From NCBI RefSeq assembly GCF_014850955.1, contig NZ_JACXSS010000001.1, positions 4,402,001 through 4,466,000 on the forward strand: 64,000 bases of DNA, read 5' to 3'. Position 1 is the first letter of the stretch. Every line of letters begins with the position of its first letter. This document shows, piece by piece, positions 36,727 through 44,948 of the stretch. The position numbers and the translations under genes were made by a program. The DNA is from Methylomonas albis. Its GTDB lineage: Bacteria; Pseudomonadota; Gammaproteobacteria; Methylococcales; Methylomonadaceae. Below the pieces are notes generated by a model. It was not told the DNA's origin, did no database searches, and saw only the letters and a program-made list of their open reading frames with translations.

Positions 36727-37571
36727 AAATACACCTGCAAAATTTCCTGCAACCGCTGGTAGCTGTCGGCAATGTCTTCCGCCGAGGCACAGGCCACATT
36801 GGGTACGTCGCTGACTTCCAGGGTGTTGAGGATCAAGGTATCTTGAGAATTGAAATAACGCACCCACCAAACATTACGGGTGGCCGTGGCGTCGATCCGG
36901 CAATTACCGTAACCGCGCGACAAAATAGTCACCGCCCCCTTGCCCAAGCGCTGTTCCAGTAGCGCCAAATCCTGCTCGGTTTGCGGCAACAAACTTAAAT
37001 TGATGACATGCGCCTCAGCACCCGGTTGATACTCGGCGATCTTGGCATTCAACTCGGCCAGCAGCGGCGGCGCGTTCATCACGCCGTCCGGCAGCGCACG
37101 CATGTCGGTATCAATATGCTCGGCGGCACCGGCAAACGTGGTTTGCAAGATGGCTTGCGGGATGATGCCGACTTCCAAGGTATCGGTGACGATCTGCTTT
37201 TGCGCATCGAGGCGTTGCGAGCGCCAGACCCCGGCCAGTACCGACTCCTGTATCCGCAGGGTTTGGGCGCCTTTACACAGCATGCTGACCTCACCCTCAC
37301 CCAGCAGTTCGTCGACGAACTGGCGATTGGTTTGATCCAGTTTGATCAAGTCTATGGCTTGGCTGGTTGCTGGATACTTTGCCAAATTCTGCTCGAGCTG
37401 CTGCAACGCGGTTTTGGCCTGCGCCAGATCGGCCGCATTCAAGTCCACCGAAATCGTCGGCATCCGGTAGGTCGTCATTTCTTCCGGCATCGCCAGATAG
37501 TCGAGTTCGACGCCGTCTTCCTCGGCGGGTTGGCTGCCTTGGCCGAAAATAGGGAGAGATATGCTGGTCAT
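36723..37571 (-). CDS. hupH: Hydrogenase expression/formation protein HupH (HyaF-like)
   Basis: A 282-residue protein of the HupH/HyaF family. It has an N-terminal segment (LDYLAMPEEMTTYRMP), two homologous halves (LGEGEVSMLCKGAQTLRIQES and LGKGAVTILSRGYGNCRI), and VWRSQRLD / VWWVRYFNSQDTLILNTLEV repeats. Its role in maturation is poorly defined. It heads the hupHIJK-hypAB run, 3.2 kb from hupG. Confidence 0.92.
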   Translation of the reverse strand: MTSISLPIFGQGSQPAEEDGVELDYLAMPEEMTTYRMPTISVDLNAADLAQAKTALQQLEQNLAKYPATSQAIDLIKLDQTNRQFVDELLGEGEVSMLCKGAQTLRIQESVLAGVWRSQRLDAQKQIVTDTLEVGIIPQAILQTTFAGAAEHIDTDMRALPDGVMNAPPLLAELNAKIAEYQPGAEAHVINLSLLPQTEQDLALLEQRLGKGAVTILSRGYGNCRIDATATRNVWWVRYFNSQDTLILNTLEVSDVPNVACASAEDIADSYQRLQEILQVYL

Positions 37572-37611
37572 GTTTCAGTTATTTGTTGGTTTCGGGATGT
37601 TTGTTTTATTG

Positions 37612-37879
37612 GTGTCGCTATCGCGAGGATGGTTTTAAATGTCGGGTCTCGGCCCGACAGCCGAAATACTTTCTTTTGCGTGGCCAAAAGAAAGTATTCA
37701 AAGAAAAGGCCACCCGGTATTCCGCCTTAATCCTGCGCGTCTTGCTTTTGGCGAGGGTTTTCGGAAGGGCCATCCCTGGCCCTCCGAAAACGAGCGGCAT
37801 CCCTGCCGCTCCCCTATCGGGCTAGTCTCGCCAAAAGCTGCGATGCTCGGGGCGGAATAACGGGACTAAAACGTCCCGG
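37612..37879 (+). repeat. Structured dispersed repeat, copy B (reference copy)
   Basis: Stems: P1 GTCGGG/CCCGAC (37641-37658, loop TCTCGG); P2 AATACTTTCTTTT/AAAAGAAAGTATT (37665-37698); loop GTGGCC (37680-37685) pairing with GGCCAC (37708-37713) as a pseudoknot; P4 GCTTTTGGCGA/TCGCCAAAAGC (37744-37754, 37828-37838); P5 GTTTTCGGA/TCCGAAAAC (37757-37791) with inner GGGCC/GGCCC; P6 GAGCGGC/GCCGCTC (37792-37811, loop ATCCCT); P7 CGGGAC/GTCCCG (37861-37877). It faces copy C across the two AT-rich membrane genes. Confidence 0.9.
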
Positions 37880-37911
37880 AATTTGAAGCGTTCATGTTTG
37901 CTTTAAATAAT

Positions 37912-37992
37912 GTAGCCTCGATGCAGTGTAACGAAATCGAGGGTTGGATAGCTTCGATCATCCTCGATTCCACTGCGTTTCATCGAGGCTAC
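37912..37992. repeat. 81-bp palindromic element with GTAGCCTCGATG ends
   Basis: GTAGCCTCGATG (37912-37923) is the exact reverse complement of CATCGAGGCTAC (37981-37992). Internal arms AATCGAGG and CCTCGATT also pair. It is MITE-like in form, with no coding capacity. Its right end provides the TAG stop of the next gene. Confidence 0.75.
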
Positions 37993-38951
37993 TTGCTTTT
38001 GACCCATGCTCCGACAAAAATGGCAATAACCCCTAATATTAAGATCACGCTGTAAAGCATATTAGTTCTGGAAATTTCTTGACGCCGTTTTTCAAACTCC
38101 CCCGATGTTTCTGTCATCAATTCCTGTAATCGTTTCATTCTTTGTTGCGATGTTTGTATTGAAGATATTTCATCTACTACTTTTCTTGAAATTGTTTGTT
38201 CGATAGTCCGTGCTCCGGCATAGTTTGCATAACCTTTTGCAACGCCGTCAACTATTCTGGCATCTTGCTCCGACAGCGGCAAAGGGAGTGATAATCCACC
38301 GGGCTCAAGTTTATGAAATACTCGCAACCAGCGGGGAAGCCGTGCCAGATAAATCGACTTATTTATGGTTGCGACCCGCAAAGAGAATACCTGGTTTCCT
38401 TTAATTACTGCGGCTTGGAGAAAAACATCAGTTACCTCGCTCCAAGGTATGAAGCCGAAGCGAAAATGCTTCACGCCACGTAAATCAAGGCGAATCACCG
38501 GACGGCCGATCAACCGTTTTCCCGATGCAAACGATGCGATACCAAATAATATTCCGCCAGATAGAAAAGCGGCCCCTAACAACCACTCAGTTGACGGTAA
38601 ATCGGAAAGTAAATAAACACCTAAATAGATAGACCCTAAACTCAAGATAAATATAAATACCAAGAATCCGAATTGGGACGGTTTTGCATAAAATTCAACG
38701 GGGTGTTTGTAATTCAGCGCAACCCTGACCCTTGCATCAACACGTTGCCGTAATTCAAATTCTTCCTTTTGAATGCGTCTTTTATCCCATCGAAATAGCA
38801 GTATAAAAGCACCAATAATCAATATAGCAAGAATGCCGTAGTACATACTGGCACTAGTATTCCCTTCGTCCATTGATTTTGAGAAGAAGGACAGGATAAC
38901 CATTCCTGCCAATGTCGCAAGAATTACTAGAAATTGAATAATTGATTTCAT
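37989..38951 (-). CDS. AT-rich polytopic membrane protein, possibly STM3941-like
   Basis: I infer about five membrane segments: near residues 4-23, 34-56, 95-118, 121-143, and a C-terminal one at about 295-317. A soluble middle domain holds RPVIRLDLRGVKHFRFGFIP and WSEVTDVFL, which recalls the STM3941 family, but I am not sure. A coiled coil precedes the last helix (SSIQTSQQRMKRLQELM). I start at Met 38951 (MKSIIQFL), which begins the first helix. Composition is AT-rich compared with hup genes. The stop codon falls in the palindromic element. Confidence 0.6.
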   Translation of the reverse strand: MKSIIQFLVILATLAGMVILSFFSKSMDEGNTSASMYYGILAILIIGAFILLFRWDKRRIQKEEFELRQRVDARVRVALNYKHPVEFYAKPSQFGFLVFIFILSLGSIYLGVYLLSDLPSTEWLLGAAFLSGGILFGIASFASGKRLIGRPVIRLDLRGVKHFRFGFIPWSEVTDVFLQAAVIKGNQVFSLRVATINKSIYLARLPRWLRVFHKLEPGGLSLPLPLSEQDARIVDGVAKGYANYAGARTIEQTISRKVVDEISSIQTSQQRMKRLQELMTETSGEFEKRRQEISRTNMLYSVILILGVIAIFVGAWVKSK

Positions 38952-39011
38952 GGCCTTTGTATTAGGCAGTTTTCCGCCTGGGCACGAAAAACATATGCCC
39001 ACCCAACATTG

Positions 39012-39539
39012 CTACGTTGAATAACTATTGCGACAATTGTTACTGAAACGCACAATAAAATAAAAAAACACAGCGACGCAAAAAAACATAGGCCAAACAT
39101 AAATATAAGATTCCTTAATTTTGATATATTTATTTCGTTGATCTAAATAGTTAATTACTAGCTTTCCATCCACCTCAAGCTGTAGAAGCCGATTTTCAGT
39201 AAAAAATCCATTTATTCTTGCTTCATACCACCATGCCTTCGCATTTTTACCTTTAAATGGATTTTTATCTTCAGTAGCAAAACAATCCTTCGTCCCAACA
39301 CTTGTTATCCAGCAGTTCAATTCTATTGTTTTACCCTTATTGCCAAGTATTAATGAACTGCCTCTGCTTAGTGGAGTAAGGCTAAAATTTATAGAGCCAT
39401 GACCAGTTTCTAATTGATTAAACTCTGGAATTTTTAATAAAAAAACATCCAGATCGGCTAACGACAATATAAATGTTAATAAAACAAAGAATAAAGTAGT
39501 TCTAGCTAAATTTGATTTATTATTCATAATGCCTGACAA
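39012..39539 (-). CDS. AT-rich hypothetical membrane-anchored protein
   Basis: Not recognised. It has one hydrophobic segment near the N-terminus (TTLFFVLLTFILSL) and one at the C-terminus (IYVWPMFFCVAVFFYFIV), with a beta-rich exoplasmic domain of about 110 residues between them (NCWITSVGTKDCFATEDKNP). Met5 (MNNKSN) is an alternative start. It is 60 bp upstream of the preceding AT-rich gene, and the two are probably one transferred unit. Confidence 0.55.
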   Translation of the reverse strand: MSGIMNNKSNLARTTLFFVLLTFILSLADLDVFLLKIPEFNQLETGHGSINFSLTPLSRGSSLILGNKGKTIELNCWITSVGTKDCFATEDKNPFKGKNAKAWWYEARINGFFTENRLLQLEVDGKLVINYLDQRNKYIKIKESYIYVWPMFFCVAVFFYFIVRFSNNCRNSYST

Positions 39540-39554
39540 ATCTAGTCCTATAAG

Positions 39555-39624
39555 ATGTGCTGAACGGAGAGAAGCGCATCGGTCGCGAACGATGCACCTC
39601 CTTACGTCGGCAGCATCCTACAAC
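39555..39624. repeat. Dispersed repeat, GCGAACGATGC type, copy 2
   Basis: It is similar to 28223-28288: both carry GCTGA, GCGAACGATGC, CCTC and CGGCA-ATCCTACA. It lies between the AT-rich membrane gene and structured repeat copy C. Confidence 0.55.
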
Positions 39625-39674
39625 ACAATTACAAACCTAGCGTTCAAAATAATCTTATAACCTTTCGTCTGGCG

Positions 39675-39936
39675 ACGGGGTTGTTCCCGTTATTCCGCCC
39701 CGAGCATCGCAGCTTTTGGCGAGATCAGCCCGCAGGGGAGCGGCAGGGATGCCGCTCGTTTTCGGAGGGCCAGGGATGGCCCTTCCGAAAACCCTCGCCA
39801 AAAGCGAGACGCGCAGGATTAAGGCGGAATACCGGGTGGCCTTTTCTTTGAATACTTTCTTTTGGCCACGCAAAAGAAAGTATTTCGGCTGTCGGGCCGA
39901 GACCCGACTTCAAAACAACCGTCGCGACAGCGACAC
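39675..39936 (-). repeat. Structured dispersed repeat, copy C
   Basis: Nearly identical to copy B through P1-P6 but on the opposite strand. P7 differs yet still pairs (ACGGG/CCCGT around AACAA-type loop). Together with copy B it forms an inverted pair around 37.9-39.6 kb. Confidence 0.88.
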
Positions 39937-39975
39937 ATTGAATCAACAAGCTTGGAAACTAGGAAAACTCACTCA

Positions 39976-40251
39976 TCAAGCATCAAATTTAATCTTCCCA
40001 TTCGCATACTGATGTATTAACGAACTAATCAAAACCTGATACGGCAATCCCTGGCTAACCGACTGCGCCTTCAAACGTTCGAGATCGCTTTCCAACAACC
40101 GAATACTGACCGTTTTCTTTTTGCCGATTTGATCACGGGCAATCTGGCTGTACCGGCTTTTTTCATCGTCCAGATTATTGATACTAATAGCCGCACCGCC
40201 TTCGACATAATCGACAACCTCTTGTTCTTCAACCGTTAGTTCAGTGGTCAT
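39976..40251 (-). CDS. Solitary CopG/RHH-type antitoxin-like protein
   Basis: A 91-residue protein with a C-terminal ribbon-helix-helix: KTVSIRLLESDLERLKAQSV, then GLPYQVLISSLIHQYANGKI. It resembles the CopG/BrnA antitoxins. No partner toxin gene is adjacent on either side; both flanks are structured repeats. It may be an orphan regulator left by loss of a toxin. Confidence 0.75.
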   Translation of the reverse strand: MTTELTVEEQEVVDYVEGGAAISINNLDDEKSRYSQIARDQIGKKKTVSIRLLESDLERLKAQSVSQGLPYQVLISSLIHQYANGKIKFDA

Positions 40252-40372
40252 GATGAGCCTCTTTAAAATATTGCTTGTGATATTTACGGCTTGGAATGAT
40301 ATTTTTCAAATCTCTAGAACTCAGCCTACCAAAAAAAATCCGTTGCACACAATAGCCTTTGGAGTGGCGCCT

Positions 40373-40621
40373 TCCCGTATGCCGCGCCGAGCACCGGAGC
40401 TTTTGAACGGATCAGCCCGCTAGGGGCGCCGCAGGGATGCGGCGCGTTGCCGAAGGGGCAGGAAGCCCCTTTTCGGCAACCCCGTTCAAAAGCGAGGAGC
40501 GCAGGGAATAAGCGGCGTCCGGGTGGCCTTTTCTTTGAATACTTTCTTTTGGCCACGCAAAAGAAAGTATTTCGGCTGTCGGGCCGAGACCCGACATCAA
40601 AATAAATCGCGATAGCGACAC
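40373..40621 (-). repeat. Structured dispersed repeat, copy D
   Basis: P1, P2 and the pseudoknot match copy B. The second half differs in sequence but pairs: P4 GCTTTTGAACGG/CCGTTCAAAAGC, P5 GTTGCCGA/TCGGCAAC, P6 GCGCCGC/GCGGCGC with loop ATCCCT (read on the minus strand; 40426-40445). The P7 end is missing, so it may be truncated. Confidence 0.87.
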
Positions 40622-40701
40622 CAAATTGTTAAAGAGCAGGTGAGCCTAAATCCTCGACCACAAAGCCCGCAAGCTATAGACAGGCTTCCGGCTTCAACAT
40701 G

Positions 40702-40730
40702 TTGGGTTACGCTCTATCGAGCTAACCCAA
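40702..40730. repeat. Extragenic inverted repeat TTGGGTTA/TAACCCAA
   Basis: TTGGGTTA (40702-40709) and TAACCCAA (40723-40730), with an inner GCTC/GAGC. It lies 16 bp after the hupG stop (minus strand) and may act as a 3' stem-loop or weak terminator of the hupSL...G transcript. Confidence 0.6.
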
Positions 40731-40746
40731 CCTACATTTTTAAAAA

Positions 40747-41166
40747 CTAAGCATGCCCACCACAAACCTTCCCAAGATCAAACCCCGGCGGCTGCCCAGG
40801 CTCGGCAGCTAAAATCCGCGCAAATTCCTGCCCGTATTCCCCCCAATCCTTGATGCCGGTAATCACGCCCAAATACTCACCGCCGCGCAAAAACACCAAA
40901 GACGGCCAACTGCTAAAGTGAAACCTGGCCTGCAACTCGCGTTCGATGGTTTTATCGACCAGCGCGCCTTGCACCCGGCCGGCAAACACCTTTAACAGCT
41001 CCGGCAAGATCACCGCGACGTCGTGGCTTTCCGGGAACATCACCGGATCGTTGGCAAAGAACAGCACCACGGTATCGTGGCCGTAAATAAAGTTGTCGTA
41101 GCTGTCGGCATCCAGCAGCGGCAGGCCATGGCGGGTTTGCAACTGTTGCAGCAAGGGCGTGCTCAT
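40747..41166 (-). CDS. hupG: Hydrogenase accessory thioredoxin-like protein HupG (HyaE-like)
   Basis: A 139-residue thioredoxin-fold protein lacking the CxxC motif: VVLFFANDPVMFPESHDVAVILPELL, then FSSWPSLVFLRGGEYLGVI. HyaE/HupG proteins are believed to act as chaperones for the Tat-exported small subunit. The start at 41166 (MSTPLLQQL) overlaps the hupF stop (ATGA). Confidence 0.88.
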   Translation of the reverse strand: MSTPLLQQLQTRHGLPLLDADSYDNFIYGHDTVVLFFANDPVMFPESHDVAVILPELLKVFAGRVQGALVDKTIERELQARFHFSSWPSLVFLRGGEYLGVITGIKDWGEYGQEFARILAAEPGQPPGFDLGKVCGGHA

Positions 41167-41459
41167 GTTCTTAAAAACTCCGGCAGTTCGGGTTCGCGGT
41201 CGACCAGATCGGCGAATAAATGATCGAAGTTGGTTTCGCCTTGCATGGCTAAGCGCATGGCTTCCAAGGCATCGGTGATATGCGCGGCGCGTTCGGCGGT
41301 GATCACTTCCCGCGCCGCGTCCAGGAATACCAGCAACCAAGTGCCGGGTGCTTGTTCGCCGACCAACATCATGTCGATCAGCGTGGTTTGGCCGCGGTAT
41401 TCACACAGTGCGGTATCGCCACGCGATTCGATGACTTGCATGGGGATGCCGATGCACAT
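41163..41459 (-). CDS. hupF: HypC-like chaperone HupF
   Basis: A HypC paralogue dedicated to the large subunit in air. It starts MCIGIPMQVIES with the conserved Cys2, and has YRGQTTLIDMMLVGEQAPGT plus a helical C-terminal extension absent from HypC. It has 98 residues. It is coupled to hupD upstream (TGATG) and hupG downstream (ATGA). Confidence 0.92.
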   Translation of the reverse strand: MCIGIPMQVIESRGDTALCEYRGQTTLIDMMLVGEQAPGTWLLVFLDAAREVITAERAAHITDALEAMRLAMQGETNFDHLFADLVDREPELPEFLRT

Positions 41460-42145
41460 CAGTATTTGCCCCGGAAATCGACATCGACTTGCAGGCTGGG
41501 CTGGTCGAACGCCGGTGGCGGTTTCACTGCAAACGCAGCGGATAATACGATGCGTTCGTCGCCCAGCCGGCAGGCTTGTTCGGGCGTAGGACGTTCCTGT
41601 TCGTAGCGTTGGATATTTAAGATGGGATCGGCCAATTCCTGAGGGGTAGCGACGCATTCGGCCTGCACAGCAAAGTCTTGTAAATAGGTCAAAGCCATAT
41701 CGATGGCCGGTTGAATCTGCGCCTTGACGGCGGGCCGCAGGCTGCCGCCATAATCTTCCAGCTCTTCGGGCTGCACTCCAATTAACAATAGATGCTGCGG
41801 ATATTGTCCGAGCATTTGTGCCAGCGCCAAGACTTCCTGAAAGCCGGTTTGATGCAGGCTCATTTTCTTGGCGCCCAGGAAATTCGGCACTTCGTCGTTT
41901 TCGATCCGCTTCATCGTGGCCGGTGGCAGCCCGTAATCGACCGCGTCGAACACCACCAGCACATCTGCCGCCTGCACATGTTCGATCAGATATACGCCCT
42001 GCGTGCCACCATCCACCACTTGTACGTTATCCGGAAAACGGTAATGTTTTTGCAGATGCTCGACCACCCGCACGCCAAAGCCTTCGTCGGCCCACAGCAG
42101 ATTGCCGATGCCGAGCAGCAGGATGTTGGCTGAAGCGCTTGCCAT
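41459..42145 (-). CDS. hupD: Hydrogenase maturation endopeptidase HupD
   Basis: It cleaves the C-terminal tail of HupL after nickel insertion. Family marks: LLLGIGNLLWADEGFGVRV with the nickel-sensing Glu/Asp, VVDGGTQGVYLI, FDAVDYG, and LIGVQPEELEDYGGSLRP. The start is at 42145 (MASASANILLLG). At 228 residues it carries about 60 extra C-terminal residues with no family motif that I know. It is tightly coupled to hupF. Confidence 0.93.
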   Translation of the reverse strand: MASASANILLLGIGNLLWADEGFGVRVVEHLQKHYRFPDNVQVVDGGTQGVYLIEHVQAADVLVVFDAVDYGLPPATMKRIENDEVPNFLGAKKMSLHQTGFQEVLALAQMLGQYPQHLLLIGVQPEELEDYGGSLRPAVKAQIQPAIDMALTYLQDFAVQAECVATPQELADPILNIQRYEQERPTPEQACRLGDERIVLSAAFAVKPPPAFDQPSLQVDVDFRGKY

Positions 42146-42161
42146 GGATCGCTCAGACAAG

Positions 42162-42231
42162 CGTAGGGTGGGTACAATCAAGTGCCCACCGTTCTGTTCC
42201 GCGTGGGCACCAAAACCGTGCCCACCCTACG
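42162..42231. repeat. Two-hairpin element with GTAGGGT ends, between hupD and hupC
   Basis: The outer arms CGTAGGGTGGG and CCCACCCTACG (42162-42172, 42221-42231) are perfect complements, with inner GTGCCCAC/GTGGGCAC (42182-42210). The plan is the same as 27285-27358. It occupies the otherwise short hupC-hupD junction and could attenuate or separate transcription there. Confidence 0.75.
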
Positions 42232-42234
42232 AGT

Positions 42235-42930
42235 TTAATGCGCATCATCAACCGGCTTATCGTCTTTAAAAGTTCGCCAACCATTCACGATGGTGGACAG
42301 CATGCTTTGCCCCGACAATTTGTCCTCGCGCACCGCGACATAGATATGAATCAACACAAAGCAGACGATGAACCACATCACCAGGTGATGCCAGGTGTGT
42401 ACGGTTTGACTATCGCCGAACAGCGGCAGCAGCCAACTGCTGAACAAAGCATATTGCCAACTGCCTTGGCCCTCGCCTTCGCCATACAAGGCAAAACCGG
42501 TGAAGATCATGAACAGCGAGCCCCACACCAATACAAAATGCATCGCCAAAATCGCCAGCGGATTGTGACCGATGTAGTGACGCGGTGCTTTGGCGATAAA
42601 GGCATACCAACGCACTTCCTGCAGGACGCCGTCCCAAAAATGCGCTTGCAACAAGGGCGGAAAAAAGATTTGCCTGGCATGTTCGTTGCCAGCATAAGCC
42701 CAGTACAAGCGCCCCAACAAGCCAATCACCAAGACATAGCCAGCGGCAAAATGCGCGAAGCGGATATAGCCCATCAGAAAATGTTCGCTGGCTTCGCCGA
42801 CCGGGGATGGTATCGGCGATGCAATCAAATAGCCGCTAACCGCCAGCACGGTAATTGCCAAGGCATTGACCGCGTGCCAAAGCCTGACCGGCAATTCGTA
42901 AACATAAACCGGAGCCAGCGGCGCGCTCAT
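42235..42930 (-). CDS. hupC: Hydrogenase cytochrome b subunit HupC
   Basis: The di-heme membrane cytochrome b that anchors HupSL and passes electrons to quinone. It has four membrane helices (AVNALAITVLAVSGYLIA, FAHFAAGYVLVIGLLGRL, AMHFVLVWGSLFMIFTGFAL, HLVMWFIVCFVLIHIYVAV). Candidate heme His are in LWHAVN, RFAHFAAGY, YIGHNPLA and HLVMW/HIYVAV. The start at 42930 (MSAPLAPVYVYELPVRLWH) overlaps the small upstream gene (ATGA). It has 231 residues. Confidence 0.94.
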   Translation of the reverse strand: MSAPLAPVYVYELPVRLWHAVNALAITVLAVSGYLIASPIPSPVGEASEHFLMGYIRFAHFAAGYVLVIGLLGRLYWAYAGNEHARQIFFPPLLQAHFWDGVLQEVRWYAFIAKAPRHYIGHNPLAILAMHFVLVWGSLFMIFTGFALYGEGEGQGSWQYALFSSWLLPLFGDSQTVHTWHHLVMWFIVCFVLIHIYVAVREDKLSGQSMLSTIVNGWRTFKDDKPVDDAH

Positions 42931-43142
42931 AAAGGTCTCCGCCAGCGGCTCGCCCAACAGACCGCAGCCACGGCCAATACCAGCAATAGCAAACTGCCGC
43001 CTAAGGCGTAAGGCATGGGCAGAGCTTGACTCCAAAACAGATGCTCCAGGGCATGGGTAAAGCTATCGATACCCGGATGACTGTGGGCGTGGGCGTTGCC
43101 GGCCAGCGCCAGCAGAAACAGAAGCGAAAACAAATTTTTCAT
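42927..43142 (-). CDS. Small His-containing membrane protein between hupL and hupC
   Basis: Not recognised. It has a signal peptide (MKNLFSLLFLLALAGNAHA), then a short exoplasmic segment with four His in HSHPGIDSFTHALEHLFW, then one membrane helix (ALGGSLLLLVLAVAAVCWA) and a basic end. That gives 71 residues. It starts 9 bp after hupL and overlaps hupC by 4 bp, so it is translated with the structural genes. Oxygen-tolerant systems such as hoxKGZ lack a gene here. It might bind metal or heme, or stabilise the HupC complex. Both are inference. Confidence 0.7.
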   Translation of the reverse strand: MKNLFSLLFLLALAGNAHAHSHPGIDSFTHALEHLFWSQALPMPYALGGSLLLLVLAVAAVCWASRWRRPL

Positions 43143-43151
43143 GGCTATTCC

Positions 43152-44948
43152 TTATCTGACCTTGACGCGAGTTAATTCGGTACCATCGGGGCTGATCACA
43201 TGGGTCGAGCAAGCTAGGCACGGGTCGAAACTATGCAGTGTGCGCAAAATTTCTACCGGCTCGTCCGGCACCTCGACTTTAGTGTTCATCAACGAGGCCT
43301 CGAAGGCGCCAATATTGCCTTGCTCGTCGCGCGGCGAACCGTTCCAGGTGGTGGGCACTACGCATTGGTAATTGGCGATTTTGGTGTCTTCGATTTTCAG
43401 CCAGTGCCCCAAAGCCCCGCGCGGCGCTTCGGTGAAGCCTACGCCTTTGACGCTGCTCGGCCAGGTTTCCGGGTCCCAACGCTCGACGTTGGCGGTGGCT
43501 AAATCACCGGTTTTCAGATTGGCGATCATCTTGTCCATGAAATAACGCATTTTGCCGGCCGCCCATTGCGCTTCCAGACCACGGGCAGCGGTACGGCCCA
43601 AGGTGGAGAACAAGGCGCTGACCGGCACGTCCAGGGTTTTTAAAACAAAATTGATCTGCTCGGTAATTTCCTTGTTGCCTTGGGCATAGCCGATCACATA
43701 GCGCGCCAGCGGACCCACTTCCATGGCGTGACCGCGCCAGCGCGGAGCCTTGATCCAAGAATATTTGGCGCTTTCATCCAGTTCCTGGATGTTAGTGCGG
43801 TCGCCCTTGGTTTTGGCACCGATTTTATAGTTCGGTTCGGTGATGCCATCATAGGGATGCAATCCCAGTGCTTCGTCAGGGTATTTGTACCAAGAGTGCG
43901 GCACGTATTCCTTGATTTGCTCGGGGTCGGTCAAATCAACTTCATGGACTTTAGTCAGATCGCCGTTGATGATCGCGCCGCGCGGCATCAATAAATTGGC
44001 GGCGGAATAATCGTTGGCCTTGTCGGGAATATCGCCATAAGACAGCATGCTGGCGCCGGCCAGACCACCGCCGTACATCCAGCCTTTGTAGAACTGGGCG
44101 ATCGCCAATAAATCCGGGATATAAACCTGATCGATGAAAGTGATCGTGCGGTCGATGATCGAAGAAACCAGATTCAAGCGCTCCATATTGATCGCACCCA
44201 CCGCGCCGACGCCATCCAGATTGATCGCGCACGGCACGCCGCCTACCAGCCAGTTCGGATGCGGGTCTTTACCGCCGAAGATGGTGCGGATTTTCATGAT
44301 GTCTTTTTGAAAATCCAACGCTTCCAGATAATGGGTGACCGCCAACAAATCGGCTTCCGGCGGTAGCAAATAGGCCGGATTGGTCCAGTAGCCGTTCTTG
44401 AACGGACCCAACTGGCCGGATTCGACAAATTTTTTCAGACGGTTTTGCGTGTCGCGAAAATAACCTGGCGAAGATTTGGGATTGCTAGGCGAAATCTGTT
44501 GCTGCAAAGCCGAAGTCGCGACCGGATCGGCCTTCAAGGCATTGACCGGATTGACCCAATCCAAAGCATGCAAATGATAGAAATGCACCAAGTGATCGTG
44601 CGCCTGCAAACTCAGCTGCATGATGTTGCGGATCGAGTTGGCGTTTTCCGGAATCTTGATTTTCAGCGCATCTTCCACCGCCCGCACCGAGGTCAGTGCA
44701 TGGGTACCGGTACAAACGCCGCAGATACGTTGCACGAAGGCCCAGGCATCACGCGGGTCGCGACCTTTTAAAATCACTTCCAGCCCGCGCCACATGGTGC
44801 CGCTGGAGATAGCGTTACGGATGATGTTGTCGTCGTCGATGTTGACTTCGCAGCGCATGTGGCCTTCGATGCGGGTCACCGGATCGACCACGACGCGGCG
44901 GCCGGCATCGTTTAAGTTAAAACCGTTGGGGGTGTTTCGGACTGTCAT
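43152..44948 (-). CDS. hupL: [NiFe]-hydrogenase large subunit HupL
   Basis: The catalytic subunit that splits H2 in the periplasm. The NiFe ligands are Cys76 and Cys79 in [10 protein letters not shown], and Cys577 and Cys580 in DPCLACSTH. After His583 a 15-residue tail ([15 protein letters not shown]) remains for removal by HupD. The 598-residue length and internal blocks ([20 protein letters not shown]) match HoxG-type group 1d enzymes. It is co-exported with HupS on the Tat signal. Its ATG overlaps the hupS stop by 1 bp. Confidence 0.98.
   Translation of the reverse strand: MTVRNTPNGFNLNDAGRRVVVDPVTRIEGHMRCEVNIDDDNIIRNAISSGTMWRGLEVILKGRDPRDAWAFVQRICGVCTGTHALTSVRAVEDALKIKIPENANSIRNIMQLSLQAHDHLVHFYHLHALDWVNPVNALKADPVATSALQQQISPSNPKSSPGYFRDTQNRLKKFVESGQLGPFKNGYWTNPAYLLPPEADLLAVTHYLEALDFQKDIMKIRTIFGGKDPHPNWLVGGVPCAINLDGVGAVGAINMERLNLVSSIIDRTITFIDQVYIPDLLAIAQFYKGWMYGGGLAGASMLSYGDIPDKANDYSAANLLMPRGAIINGDLTKVHEVDLTDPEQIKEYVPHSWYKYPDEALGLHPYDGITEPNYKIGAKTKGDRTNIQELDESAKYSWIKAPRWRGHAMEVGPLARYVIGYAQGNKEITEQINFVLKTLDVPVSALFSTLGRTAARGLEAQWAAGKMRYFMDKMIANLKTGDLATANVERWDPETWPSSVKGVGFTEAPRGALGHWLKIEDTKIANYQCVVPTTWNGSPRDEQGNIGAFEASLMNTKVEVPDEPVEILRTLHSFDPCLACSTHVISPDGTELTRVKVR

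Noticed and set aside
36503-36799. Upstream extension of the hupJ frame
   Set aside because: It overlaps hupI and hupH, which are clearly real. The HybE-family homology begins at 36502.
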